DNA of 64,000 nucleotides from Aselliscus stoliczkanus (GCA_033961575.1 CM066729.1:97963001-98027000), one strand, 5' to 3'; numbered from the stretch's first letter, positions 35,691-52,230 are shown. The notes: generated by a model from the letters alone, not told the origin. A program made the numbers and translations.

Positions 35691-36005
35691 ACAGCTCCAC
35701 CTGGAGCTGGGCTGCACGAGCCTCAGTGATGGTGTAGGCTGCAGCCCCTGCTCCAGTGGGCTGCCATAGGCTACAGTGAGTGGCAGGCAGCCAGCGTGAG
35801 CTGCCAATAGCTGCTGTGAGCGGCCGTCCAGAGGCCGGCAACCAAGCGCAATGATGATACCAACATGGGCCAGTGAAGCGATGTCCCCCGCAACTAGACT
35901 GAAGAACAAAAAGACAGCAACTTGTCTGTTCTCCTTCCCCCATTCCCCAACACTGTTCCCCTCCCCCAATTCCCCAATAAAATCTTTAAAAAAAAAATCA
36001 AAACA
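35691..36005 (+). mobile_element. Composite SINE lacking its head
   Basis: Starts inside the body (AACAGCTCCACCTGGAGCTGG), carries CCAATAGCTGCTGTGAGCGG repeats, CTAGACTGAAGAACAAAAAG, the C-rich tail, and AATAAAATCTTT plus A's. The tRNA-like head is missing. Confidence 0.9.
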
Positions 36006-36008
36006 AGG

Positions 36009-36152
36009 GCTGGCCCAGTGGCGCAGTGGTTAAGTGCTGGTCTTGGGAAGCCAGCGGCCCCGGTTCGGGTCCCACATGTGAGGGCCAGTGACTCTGCCCT
36101 CAAAAAAAACCCCAAAAAAACAAAAAACAACAACAACAAAAACAAACAAACA
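36009..36152 (+). mobile_element. Short family-A SINE at the tail of the preceding SINE
   Basis: GGGCTGGCCCAGTGGCGCAG, GTGGTTAAGTGCTGG, B-box CGGTTCGGGTCCCAC, GGGCCAGTGACTCTGCCCTC, long A-rich tail. The 9-bp sequence tgtttatca occurs before the previous SINE (35682-35690) and after this one (36153-36161). Confidence 0.92.
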
Positions 36153-36161
36153 TGTTTATCA

Positions 36162-36761
36162 GCATATTTTAAGTACGGAAAAAAAGTTTTATGATAATCA
36201 GAGATTTTATTGACTAGTTATAAACTACTTGGTTCAATAAAAATAGTAACAAGTTTCAGCACTTAGAAAAAAAAAAGATAAAAAAATAGTCAAAAAAGCA
36301 CGAGTTCCAGCTGCTCTTTGTGGAAAAACAAAACCTTTTACATTTGTTTAATTTACAAGAACTGTTACTGGTCCAACCTGGGGTCTGTTAAAAGAGAAAT
36401 GTAATCCAAAGGTTGCCAGCCTTGTAGAGAAACTCAGAGGTTTCTTTGTATTTATTTGAGTTCCTTGAAGTTGCTAATGGGTTTATAGTTCTTTAAGTTG
36501 GTTGTAGGATATTTTCAAAAACTGGGTAGCTAACCTGGTTCTAGGAACCATTTGTTCTTCATTATAAGCAGAGGTCTTAAAATCTCCAGAGAAATCGTTT
36601 GGCCCTCTTCACCCAGTAGACTAAGTTTTTGCGATTTGATTGTTTTGACTATTCCATCGTTTATGATTGTATTTTATAATCTATTAAGCCTTAGGTAACT
36701 TACTGTACGCAATAAAATTAACAGTTGTTTTTGATTTAGGTTGTTTTTTTAAAAAATTTTC
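36162..36761. other. ROBO1 intron, no recognised feature
   Basis: AT-rich unique-looking sequence. Confidence 0.55.
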
Positions 36762-37226
36762 CAGGGCCGGCTGAGTGGCGCATTGGTTAAGAGCTGGTTT
36801 TGGGATGCCAGCAGCCCCGGTTCGGATCCCACATATGAGGGCCAGTGACACTGCCCTCTACAGCTAACAACAGCTCCACCTGGAGCTGGGCTGTGGGAGC
36901 CCCGGCAACGGTGTAGGCTGTAGCCCCTGCTGCATGGGCTTCCATAGGCTACAGTGAGAGGCCGGCAGTCAGTGTGAGTGGCTGGCAGCCAGCGTGAGCT
37001 GCCAATAGCCGCAGTGAGCGACCATGTTGAGGCCGGCGACCGAGCTGCCTCATCCAAGAAGAGCGTAATGACTATACCAACATGGGCCAGTGAAGCAAAG
37101 TCCTCCTCAACTAGACTGAAGAACAAAAGGACAGCAATTTGTCTGTTCCCCTTCCCCGGTTCCCCAACGCTGTTCCCCTTCCCCAATTCCCCAATAAAAA
37201 TCTTAAAAAAAAAAAAAAAAAAAAAA
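36762..37226 (+). mobile_element. Full-length composite family-A SINE (reference copy)
   Basis: The most complete copy. Head GGGCCGGCTGAGTGGCGCAT with A-box GGTTAAGAGCTGG and B-box CGGTTCGGATCCC, then GGGCCAGTGACACTGCCCTC, CTACAGCTAACAACAGCTCC, a GC-rich body with diverged GTGAG.GGC.GGCAG.CAG repeats, CAACTAGACTGAAGAACAAA, TTGTCTGTTCCCCTTCCCC, a repeat of TTCCCCAA, AATAAAAATCTT and a long A run. About 440 bp without the A run. Imperfect flanking duplication aaaaaatt(tt)cca. Its 114-codon ORF is incidental. Confidence 0.94.
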
Positions 37227-39834
37227 TTCCAACCAAGAGTATACAACGCAGAGGCAATAGCTCAAATTTATGAAATTTACCTAAAATTTTATTCACCGAA
37301 GTTAATTCCTGTTCATTTATGAGGTCCCGTGCGTGCCAGGCCTTTGGATAGTGGCCCTGATTGTAACAGAGCTGATTTGCTAATTCTTCACAGCTGATGA
37401 CTAGATTAGTGGTAGTGAGGGCTTTATGTAGGGCAGTGGCCTTCCAACCAGAATACCTGTACATTTCAAAGGTGGACCCAGGGGCAGGGTTGTTCTGCAT
37501 TTTCTAGATTCTCACTCTCCCTGTGAATCATTCCTAAAGCTGATGTGCCTGAAAATGCCCTTGCTGTGGAATTCCCTTTGCCCCTCTCTTTTCCTACTTG
37601 ACCTTTCACTTGAAATATGAAAGACAGTGTTCAGGTATCCAGAGTATGTGTATGATGCCCCTGCAGAAGGGTGAAAACCTACAGGGCAGCAAACATAGGA
37701 GCAGTTAGTTTCACAGTTCCTCATTTCAAAGCTGAGAATGGTATAGGCTGATCAGTAAACAACAACAATAAACCTTTCAAGCATAAAAACATATTGCAGG
37801 AGGATAAAATTGGGTGGGATCGGAATGGAAATACAACTTCACAGAGAAAGGAATAATAAAATTTACAACTTAAAAAGAGTTTATACATATATTTGAATAG
37901 ACCATGGTGGGCATCCACTGAATAGCCATCTTTATTCATCAGATGCCCTTAGAAGAGGCAAAACAGTTCTATTTTGAATTTAATGTTTATGATATGCCAG
38001 AAATTTTAAATTTTATGGTCATATAAACTTATTAAATATCAGTTTTGAGGTCAGAAAAGAGTACATGGTCTTTCGTATTATTGGAGGGGACCCCAGTAAG
38101 GTGTTTGTGAGGGAGACTGAATTAGGCCTTCTCAGGCACAGTAGCCAATGACGCATGACATGTTTCTTACTATCTAGAAGAGTTATGATTTTTTTAAAAA
38201 GATAATTATAAAGTATTTTTTTAGCTGCTCTGAACTAGAACTTTTGCTAGGCCACTTTGGCCAGAGATTCTCATCAGTGTCCGATTGGCTGGTCCCAACC
38301 CTCCAAATGGGATTAGTGTCCTGGATTAATGACTGACTGTGTTTTGTGTATAGTAAACTCACCTGAATTTTACACTGAGGTTCAGGTGTCCAAGAGCTGT
38401 GGATAGGTGTGATTTTGGTAGCAAAGAATCGGCCTGCATTCTAAACAGTTTGCATTTCCATTATCTGATGTCAAAATAGGAATACACACAAATAACACTT
38501 AGCAATGATTCAACATTCAATGTGTATATTCTGATAAAACATTTCTTTTTATTGTTTTTTGATATTCAGTATTTTTTTCTTTTGCTTCTCATACTTCCGG
38601 AGGAAGCATAACTTTTATAGTGCACAAAACAGAGTGTTACTGGTAAAGATAGCTCTGTTAATAGGAGTTATAAAATGGTTTGCTTCTCTGTTAATTTAAT
38701 CCTGAGTACTTTTAGTCAGGGCTTGTTAGCATGACTCCTGTTATCAGCAGAAGGAGGTCTTAAACTTTGTCTGCCAAAGAGCTGAATGCTGAGAACTCTC
38801 CCAAGGGCTGTTGGTAGTTTGTTAGGAAAAGACAGCCTGCACAGATACACAATTGCATGTTTGTGATATTCCGTTGAGATTGAAAACTCTGTTACAGTAC
38901 TTGTCATTATTATGTTGAAGCCTCAGACAGCCTGTGAGAGACGAAGAGAAAAGAAATGAACAGATCTGAAAGTTAGGTTAGGGAATAGTAACAGTGATTT
39001 AGGGCCCATTGTCACCAATTAAAGACCCTTCGTTTAGCTGATGTGCTGTGTGCAATTTAGACTTCATTTTTTCCTATTGCTTAAATATTCCTTTTGGTGG
39101 GTGGGGGAAATGTTATAATTGGCAATCTTAATTATGCTGCACAAAGATGCATTAGTGAGAACAGTTTTTTGTTTGTTTGTTTTGTTTTAATCCAATCGCT
39201 TTTTTCCCCGGCTCTTCCCAATTACTAGAGAGGTTTTAATGAGATCATTTTAAACTGTGAGGACTTTTCTCCCTTGAGACTGTTACCATTAGACATTCCA
39301 TAAAATGCGAAAACTCCTTTTCACCTTTCTCCTGGTTAGCTGCTGGCATCTTGCCCTTGGGAGGGTAAAAAAAACCCCACCTGGTTCTTTTGTTTGTTTG
39401 TTTGTTTTTTACAACCACCTTTATTTCCAAGCAAACATTTTAATTAGAAAATATTCTAGTTTTTTCTTAAGTGCTTTAAAATATATGCCTTCATAAAAAC
39501 AGTTATTTGAAGATCTAGTCCTACTACATCTAGTAACTCATTGTACCACCTTGAGTCCTTTTAGCTCTTGACATTAGGTCCCCACTTACAACTGGGAGTG
39601 GAAGTAGAAGTGTTTATATAATCTAATTTATATAAAGTTATGATTTTATAAGCTATAGTAATATAGGCCTTTCAAGGCATTATTTTTAACACAAGGAATG
39701 AAGAACTCCTCCACAATTCATTTCAATGTGACAGTGAAAGCTGACTGTATTTTAAAATGGTACTAAAGTGCGTTATCTTACACATGGAGACATTCAAGTC
39801 TGAGTATCTATCTCCTAAAGGACCAATAGAGTTT
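37227..39834. other. ROBO1 intron, largely unique
   Basis: No repeat of known type is clear. 38700-39060 is repeat-free with more even composition and may be a conserved non-coding block. T-rich/GTTT tracts occur near 39165-39185 and 39390-39410. No exon recognised. Confidence 0.5.
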
Positions 39835-39970
39835 AGCACTAAAAGTTCAGGCTTTGACATCCAACTGAATTTGGGTCCAAATCCCAAATTTATAACTTAC
39901 TGACTGCGTACAATAGAGCTATAGGTGCTAGGGAAATTTATTTAACCTCCCATTTGTCAGTTTAACAGTA
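39835..39970 (+). mobile_element. MIR remnant
   Basis: GTTCAGGCTTTGACATCCAACTGAATTTGGGTCCAAATCCC, TTACTGACTGCGTACAAT, GGGAAATTTATTTAACCTCCCA follow MIR order on +. Confidence 0.7.
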
Positions 39971-40081
39971 GACCTGAATTTTTCTGCAGGCCAGCCCAGA
40001 TGGGTAAGTGAAATAATCACTTTATCTGTTTTGCATGTTAAATTTTTGTCTAAAATTTCAATTGAACAAAGCATTCTGTGA

Positions 40082-40088
40082 CAAAATT

Positions 40089-40131
<43 letters not shown>

Positions 40132-40137
40132 AAAATC
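40082..40137. repeat. (GA)n microsatellite with A-rich end
   Basis: An AG dinucleotide run of about 37 bases followed by an A-run. Polypurine tract. Confidence 0.95.
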
Positions 40138-40402
40138 TCAAATAAGTGCTTTGAAAGCAGAGATCTATGTCTTGTGTTTCTTATTAGTCGCCACCTCTAA
40201 ACACAGAACCCAGTGCTTTCATTGAGTGAATAAAGTAGTGAATCACAAAGAAATCCTTAGGAGTTTGGTGATTCAGCATATTTCCAGGGAAACTTCATTA
40301 TGCTTTAGACAGTTTGTAAACTTCTGAGAATGTGAACTCTCTGATTGGTCTAATTATGTAACAACATTTAACATTGATTCTCTTATACTTCAATTTTTAT
40401 TG

Positions 40403-40460
40403 AAGTTAAGTAATTTAACTTAATCTTAAGTAAATTAAGTTAAATAATTTAACTTAATCT
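40403..40460. repeat. AT-rich direct plus inverted repeat
   Basis: A 24-bp unit AAGTTAAgtaATTTAACTTAATCT (one base differs) occurs at 40403-40426 and 40437-40460. Each unit is a near-palindrome, and the spacer TAAGTAAATT forms a further palindrome with the inner flanks. Confidence 0.85.
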
Positions 40461-40737
40461 ATTGCAGTCCTGAAAATGCCCTATAATGTTCTGAGTTGAG
40501 TTTTTACTATAATTTGCCGCTCAATGTGGATGCCATATCAGTTATTGGTGGCCATATGTATATCATATATATCACACATATACATATATATAAAATCATG
40601 TTTGTATATATGTATGTGTAATTAAAATACATTAGATTTGTTTCAGTTTTTCAGTTAAAAATGATCTGAAATAATATCCACAAAATAGATTCCAGATTAT
40701 CCCTATACTCTCAAATTATGCCACACATATTGTTTTT

Positions 40738-40778
40738 CCTTCCTTCCTTCCTTCCTTCCTTCCTTCCTTCCTTCCTTC

Positions 40779-40849
<71 letters not shown>
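40738..40849. repeat. (CCTT)n followed by (CTTT)n microsatellite
   Basis: About eleven TTCC units run into about seventeen TTTC units, directly joined to an L1 3' end at 40850. It occupies the place of the L1 tail. Confidence 0.96.
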
Positions 40850-40917
40850 AGTTTCAGGTGTGCAAAACAATGTAATAGTTAGACATTTATACCCCTCACA
40901 AAGTAGTAACCCCCCTC
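40739..40917 (-). mobile_element. Very short L1 3' end with a pyrimidine tail
   Basis: TTAGTTTCAGGTGTGCAAAACAATG, TACCCCTCACAAAGTAGTAAC and CCCCCCTCCCC match the antisense L1 3' end seen at 1430 and 9890. Only about 70 bases of L1 remain. The flanks share catat.gtttt (about 40726-40736 and 40920-40930), a possible TSD. Confidence 0.8.
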
Positions 40918-41009
40918 CCCATATAGTTTTCTTATTCTTCTTCATGGGAAGATTTATTTGTATATTGTGTATCTATGCCCCTACACCTTAAAAATGGCAT
41001 TTTCAGTTA

Positions 41010-41795
41010 CTTAAATGAAAAACCTGGGTATCATTCTTGATACCTTTCCATCAGTTCCACCTCTCAAGAAGTTATTTCAATTTTTAAGTCCAATATACAC
41101 CTCTACTCTGTCTCCCTTTGCACCAAAACCAGTGTCGTGAGAACAGTATAAAACCATCATCAAATTCCCTTTCATTACTGTTATAGTCTTCTATTTGGAC
41201 TCTCCACCTCCAATTCTTATGGCCCTCTCCATTTCATTCGCAGAACAGGTATCATGCATATTTAAATATGATAATTCCATCATGAGGCAGCTGTGCTTAA
41301 AAGCCGCTGAAGTGGCTTCCCAGAGGAATGAAAATAAAAGGTGACCCTTTATCAGCAAATCTGGTCCCTACCTTCCCTACCTACCTCCTGTTGCACTGCT
41401 GTCAACCTGTTCTCGTACACAGGGCCCAAGCCTTTTCCAGTTCATTGACTGTACTGAGTTTTCTCATCAGCCTAGGTTATTTCCTTTGCCTGCAATCCAC
41501 ACTTCTAGGAGAAGTTTTACTCATTGTCCAGGCTTCAGCTTAACTCGTTCTTCCTCAGTGTTCCCTCACCACAACCTAAATTATGTTCTTCAGTAGTTTC
41601 TCACACAGCATCCTATCCATTTCCTTCATGGCATATATCACAATGATAGTTGTATATTTACGAATATGTTTATTCGTGAGTATTGTCTGTGTACTCCCCT
41701 ATACCTTGATGACCATGGATGTAGGACTCATGCCGATTTTAGTCCTGTTTCATATATGATACCTAGGACACAGGGGGAGTATTATAAACATTGAC
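41010..41795 (+). mobile_element. L2 LINE fragment
   Basis: Motif order of an L2 3' region: GTATCATTCTTGATACCTTTCC, CAATTCTTATGGCCCTCTCC, TTTCCTTTGCCTGCAATCCACAC, CCAGGCTTCAGCTTAACTCG, TTCCTCAGTGTTCCCTCACC, TTCATGGCATATATCACAATG, TTTATTCGTGAGTATTGTCTG and GTGTACTCCCCTATACCTTGATGACC. Strongly diverged but long. Confidence 0.82.
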
Positions 41796-43443
41796 TGAAA
41801 GCCTGCTATGTTATGGGTGTTATTCTAGACACTAGATATAGAGAGTAACTAAGACAAACTCCCTGTTCTCATGAGGCTGATATTTGAATATAAAGAGCCA
41901 GACAATCAATACACAAGGACATTCCTTTGATCCAGGACCCTCTCAGTGCATGGCACTAAATAAAAAGTTAGATTTTTATTAAAGAAAGACCACATGCCCA
42001 ATCAGGGTCCTATAGTATAGATATCCTCATCTGTCTGTGTTTTTTTAACCCTGCCAAGCTACTCCTGAGTATGACTTTTGCTCTGGCACTTGGAAACCCT
42101 CATCAATGGCATTCTTTGTCCTCCTTTCCGTTTGTACTGGCAGCTGAGAAATTTGGCAATTCCTCACATAGTGACTAAGTAATACTTCTTTGCAGATGTA
42201 ATGCCCCATATAAATGGCAAGTCCTGTACAAACACTAAATAATTAGTCTTCATAATAACTCCAGCAAGATGCAATGTAAAACCCTCTGTTTTGTATGGAA
42301 ATAACTGAGTCATTGTGAATACAGCTATTAAAATCACAGCATAGTTGAAGCGTGTGGGGTGATGCTGAAATTTCTGACTTCTGGTGTTTGATTCCTCAAT
42401 AAATATATTTACAAATAATACCTTATAAAATGGTGTTTTATAAATGCTGCATTTTTAATTCACTTATAGTTCAGTTTGAAGTGTGTACAATGCAAACATC
42501 TAAGTAAGCTACTGACATCTTTAAGTTAGAACATGGGTTTTAGCAACTTGACTTACTATGGCAGTAAATTTTTTTAATGATCTCTCAGACATCAAGTCTG
42601 CTGAATGTTAACTACATAGATGTTGATCCTTTTTGATGCACACCTTTCTATGGAATACATTACAGATTTTAACTTAAATCTGGTATGCCAAACTTACCTT
42701 CCCTTTGTCTTAATGACTTAGTGTTTTTGTGATGTTGTTGACTCCTGATGTGAAGCAATGAAACCATGAAACGTTGAATGTGGGTAGCCATGAGGGCTTT
42801 TCATAGAAAACACCATTATGGTGTTCATGTTTCTGCAAAATGGGAATATCTTTTAAGCTAGGACCCAATCTGGAAGTAATTCTAACCATTAAAAGACCAG
42901 GAATGGGGTGTCCTCATTGCTGCAGCCCCACAAAACACAGTCATGCAACTGTGTTTGCTCCTCCATCATATATTATTTTAAGAAACAAACAAATACATTG
43001 TTATTAATTTCTTTTATTGCAGTAATAGCTTCTCTTTGTGTTTGTAATGTTCTGTATCTATTCTGGTTGAGTAATGTTTAACATTTATCAATATTATATA
43101 ACTTTTCAGAATGTATAATGTTTTGGAAAAAAAAAAGAAAAGGAAAGAAACTGCTTTCCTAGGGTAGTGAATAAGAGGTTTGTGAAATCTTCAAAGCTCT
43201 AGTAGTTAAGAAAATAAGTGCTTTTACCAGCATATTTTCTTCCAAGAACTTAACCACAGCATAATTTAAGGTTTAAAAATAAAGTTGCATGCTATAAAAA
43301 ACATAAGTAAAAAAATGACATAATTATTGAAGAGTATTCATAGATATATTCAGTGTCATTTTTAAAACTAAATATGTATTTTTAGGAAACAGTCATGATT
43401 AAATCATAACTTTATATAGAATTGATGTTTGCATGTATCATTT
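41796..43443. other. ROBO1 intron with faint old repeats
   Basis: 41800-41920 (GCCTGCTATGTTATGGGTGT, CTCCCTGTTCTCATGAGGCTG) and 42225-42345 (AATTAGTCTTCATAATAACTCC, GAAATAACTGAGTCATTGTG) are weak MIR/old-repeat-like pieces. The remainder looks unique. Confidence 0.45.
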
Positions 43444-43459
43444 AAAATATCACATTCTT

Positions 43460-43524
43460 CAGTTCTATGCCCAGCCCGAGCTGAGCTGCCGCTAAGCTGC
43501 CAACAGGTGGCAGGATGGCTCAGC

Positions 43525-43558
<34 letters not shown>
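43460..43558 (+). mobile_element. 5'-truncated family-B SINE with (TAAA)n tail
   Basis: Starts at the B-box (AGTTCTATGCCCAGCCCGAG), body GAGCTGCCGCTAAGCTGCCA, CAGGTGGCAGGATGGCTCAG, then (TAAA)n. TSD aaaatatcacattctt (16 bp) at 43444-43459 and 43559-43574. Confidence 0.95.
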
Positions 43559-43560
<2 letters not shown>

Positions 43561-43574
43561 AATATCACATTCTT

Positions 43575-44819
43575 AGCTTTAGAAAAGGATGGTATAGAGG
43601 GATAATACCTCATGAAATCTTATTTTACATGTCATCATTTTAGTTTTTCTCTTCAACAGGTTAAGGTATCTTTCTGTATATTCATCCTTTTCATTGGAAT
43701 ATTTTTAAAAGTTTGAAAATATTTTCTCTTAAGAAATGTTAAAAGATTTTTGAACACATTTGTACCTCAGATAACACTCTACCCTTCTGGGTGATGCTGT
43801 GAGTTTACAAAGTGGCAATGCAAATAATTATAAAAGCAATTACGATAAACTAGTTCCCAAAACATCTATCTTAATACAAAATAACTTCAATAAAACCCTA
43901 TTTTATTACCATTTTTGACAAGATGAAGATTAATGTTGTTTCTTAACAGACATCAACATTTATATAAATTCCGCTACAAAGAAAACACCAAAGTTATAGC
44001 ACAGGTTCTAGGCACAAAGTATGTACTCCATACAGATGTGTTGAATGAAAGAATGATAGTTATTTTGAAATTAGATAACATTTATTTATATCAGCATGTA
44101 AGTGGGCATTAAGGTAGAGAATTAGAGATATCGTAGAAATGAGTAATATAGTCTCTTTTCAAAATTAAAGACTAAGTAAGTTATTAGTAGTTTTGAAAGC
44201 ATTTGAAGTGGTACATTGTAACAGAGGTGAGCCTCTATAAACTTTCTTTGTCTTTCAGAATATACTTCCTCATCTATTGTTTCCTCTATTATACCTTAGT
44301 TTTAAAGGATTTCATTGACTTTTTTTTTTCCACAGTTAAAAGTTTACTACTATTTGTTGCAAGGTTTGATAGACAAAGTAGTCTTTTAAATGTGTGTGTG
44401 TGGGGGGGGAAATCCCAGAACTACATTATTATCATCCTTTGTTTTTCCCAAGATACCTACTTCTAATTAAAAGGCCCATATTTAATTAAAACACTTATTG
44501 TGCAGCTTTTAAAATCATTCTGTTGTTGAAATAAAGCAGAACCATTGAGAAAGGTTAGCATATCATACATAAGCTGGATGATGTACTGTAATTCTTAACC
44601 TGCTTCTGAAAGTTTGTAGCGGCCCCTTCAAAACATGAAACCACTTGAGAAAACAGAAGAATGCAGAATATATTTAAAGACAGCCAGCTGACTTTCAGAA
44701 GGGAAATTTCTCACTCAACTTCTTTTCTAATGGAAAGAGACTGAAATATTAATCATATTTTCATTTAGAATTATGAATGCTATATTAAGATAAGACCAGT
44801 TAGGTGGACCAGTTGAAAG
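43575..44819. other. ROBO1 intron, mostly unique
   Basis: 43990-44060 (GGTTCTAGGCACAAAGTATG, GTGTTGAATGAAAGAATG) is an L2/MIR-type 3' end. A GTGTGTGTGTGGGGGGGG run lies at 44391-44409. No exon seen. Confidence 0.5.
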
Positions 44820-44906
44820 AGAAGGGTCCTTGGTGAACTGGAGATCTGTGTTCTAGTTCTCCTGCTAAATATTTACAAATTCCTCATTCATAAAGTGAAA
44901 CAAATA
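44820..44906 (+). mobile_element. MIR, left part, split by a mariner
   Basis: GGAGATCTGTGTTCTAGTTCTCCTGCTAAATATTT and AAATTCCTCATTCATAAAGTG are MIR motifs; the element resumes after 45477. Confidence 0.65.
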
Positions 44907-45476
44907 TGAGGTCTGACAATTAAGTTTGCAAACTCATCCTAGAAATAGTGCTACATCCCTTATTGCAGAATATCACTACGGTCATCTTCAAAGTACTCCC
45001 CTGAGAAGCTTTGCACCAACACCAGCCAGCCCCTAGTCCACCCTTTAAAGAAATTTTGGAACTCTTTTTCTGGAATGGCCATCATAGCTTTCATCATATT
45101 ACCCTTGATGTCCTGAATGTCATCAAAATGTCTCCTTTCAATGTTTCCCTTATCTTTGGGTAACGAAAGAAATCATTGGGGTCCAGATCAGGTAAGTAGG
45201 AAAGGTGTTCCAATACAGTTATTTGTTTGCTGGCTCAAAACTCCCTCACAGACAGTGCCGTGTGAGCTGATGCATTGTCGTGATGCAAGAGCCATGAATT
45301 TTTAGTGAAAAATTCAGGTCATCTAACTTTTTCACGCAGCCTTTTCAGCACTTCCAAATAGTAAAATGGTTAACTGTTTGTACAGTTGGTTCAAATTCAT
45401 AATGAATAGTCCCTGTGATATCAAAAAAGGTTAGCAACATCTTTGGAATAAGTTCGCGAACTTAATTGTTCAACTG
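44907..45476 (-). mobile_element. Internally deleted mariner-type DNA transposon with decayed transposase
   Basis: Ends are inverted repeats (left TGAGGTCTGACAATTAAGTT, right the complement of CAGTTGAACAATTAAGTTCG), each next to TA (44905-44906 and 45477-45478), the mariner target. On the - strand, broken frames give MLLTFFDITGTIHYEFEPT, a HHD-like region replaced by stops (…MHQLTRHCL), and the C-terminal part (DIQDIKGNMMKAMMAIPEKE). The N-terminal DNA-binding half is absent; the element is 570 bp against a usual ~1.3 kb. Non-autonomous and dead. Confidence 0.88.
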
Positions 45477-45600
45477 TAAATTCACTTTGTCATCACTTTG
45501 TTATGAGGACTAAATGAGTAGATACTTGGCATGGTTCTCTACATAGTCAATGATCAGGAAACATCCACCATTGCTACTATTGCTATTATATTGCTAACAT
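45477..45600 (+). mobile_element. MIR, right part
   Basis: TTGTTATGAGGACTAAATGAGTAG and ACTTGGCATGGTTCTCTACATAGTCAATGATC continue the MIR interrupted at 44906. Confidence 0.65.
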
Positions 45601-50879
<5,279 letters not shown>

Positions 50880-52230
50880 ATGTGATTCAGTATACAGATA
50901 AAATCAAAATAGATAGTATAATATATACTATGTTAGACTATAATAAGTTCTATAAAATGAAGTAGTAAAGGCATAGACGGATTAATTAGGATTGGGGTAG
51001 AATTTCAGTTTTAAATAGGATAACCAGAGAATGCTTCATATAAAGACTTAAAAGAAGTTGAGGATGGGAACTATATAGGTATCTGGAAAAGTCTTCCAAG
51101 TGGACTAAACAGTAAGTTTAAAGACCCTTAGGAAGGGCAGCCTAACACTTTCCAAAAGGAGCAATGTGGTCAGTGTGGGTTGGGTAGAGTGATCCAAGTC
51201 GAGATTTGAAGGAGATAACGTTTACAGAGACTAGCCAGACTATATAGAACCTTATAGGCCTTGTAAATAGTTTGACTTTTCTCCTGAATGAGGCGTAAAG
51301 CATCAGGGGTGTCTCAGCAGAATCCTTGGCTGTCTGTAGAACACACTGAATGGTGATAATGGCAGAAACAGGGAGACAAGTTGGCAGCTTTTGCAATAAT
51401 CTAGGCAAGAGGGAAACAGTGGTTTGGACCAGTCTGCTAGGAGGGGAGGTCATGAGGCGTGGTTAGAGTCCGGATCTGCTCTGAAGGAATAGCCATCAGA
51501 ATTTGCTAACAAATTGGATATGGCTTGTCAGAGAAAGAGAAGAGTCAAGGATTGCCTTAATTGATTGATCCGAGCAACTGAAAAGATAGAGATGCCCTTA
51601 ACTGAGATGCCATTGATTGTAGAAGGAAAAGAATGGGGAGGAAGGCATCAAGAGCTCAGTTGTAGACATTGTAATTAGAAATTCTTATTAGATATCTTCA
51701 TGTAAACACCAAATAAGCAATTGGAAACATGACTCAGAAATTCAGAGTTGAGGTTGAGGGTGGAGGAAAAATTGAGTTGTGGTAGACAACAAGTACTTAT
51801 TACTGTGCAAGTCTCCCTTCCTCCTGGGCAGATGGAAGACTTTTCCCCCCAGTTCCTTGCTGTTCGGGCAGACAGATTTGACTAGTTCAGCTTCATGGGC
51901 TGTGAGTGGAAATTAAATACCACTGAGTGTGCCTCCTGCACTCTCTGTACCATGTGGCATTCAGAGCCCACATGTGCCGGGTACTGTGCCCACAACATGG
52001 AGGCCACCCCAGCAGCCTGGGCCCCTGAGTCAAGGTCAGCAGAGCTTTCTACCGCACACCGCCATCTTCCCATGATGGACATGTAGAATGAATAAGAAAT
52101 AAATCTTTGTTGTATTAAGTCAGAGAGAATGTCTTACCACAGACAAATGTAACCTATTCTGAGGAATATGGGAGTCATCAGCATGTACATATTATTTAAA
52201 AACAGGAGAATCAAATTCGCCAAAAAGTTG
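50880..52230 (+). repeat. Ancient interspersed repeat interrupted by a later insertion
   Basis: The text order is that of a well-known old mammalian repeat type I cannot name: GAGCAATGTGGTCAGTGTGG, ACCTTATAGGCCTTGTAAAT, GCAATAATCTAGGCAAGAGG, GGATATGGCTTGTCAGAGAA, GAGTCAAGGATTGCC, AGATGCCATTGATTGTAGAA, CAAGAGCTCAGTTGTAGACA. It breaks near 51785 and resumes near 52168 with GGGAGTCATCAGCATGTACA. Confidence 0.6.
51785..52165 (+). mobile_element. Insertion inside the ancient repeat, possibly LTR- or DNA-type
   Basis: About 380 bp that interrupts the older repeat. It contains GTTCAGCTTCATGGGCTGTG, GCACACCGCCATCTTCCC, GAATAAGAAATAAATCTTTG with AATAAA, TTGTATTAAGTCAGAGAGAA and ends ..GTAACCTATTCTGAGGAAT. 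The end structure resembles old mammalian elements carrying a polyadenylation signal, but the family is not certain. Confidence 0.5.

Noticed and set aside
36749..37246. 165-codon ORF on the - strand
   Set aside because: It is the complement of a full-length SINE including its A tail; the same frame pattern recurs in every long SINE copy.
40703..40945. Lysine/glutamate-rich ORF (KKERKKERKKER)
   Set aside because: Translation of a tetranucleotide microsatellite.
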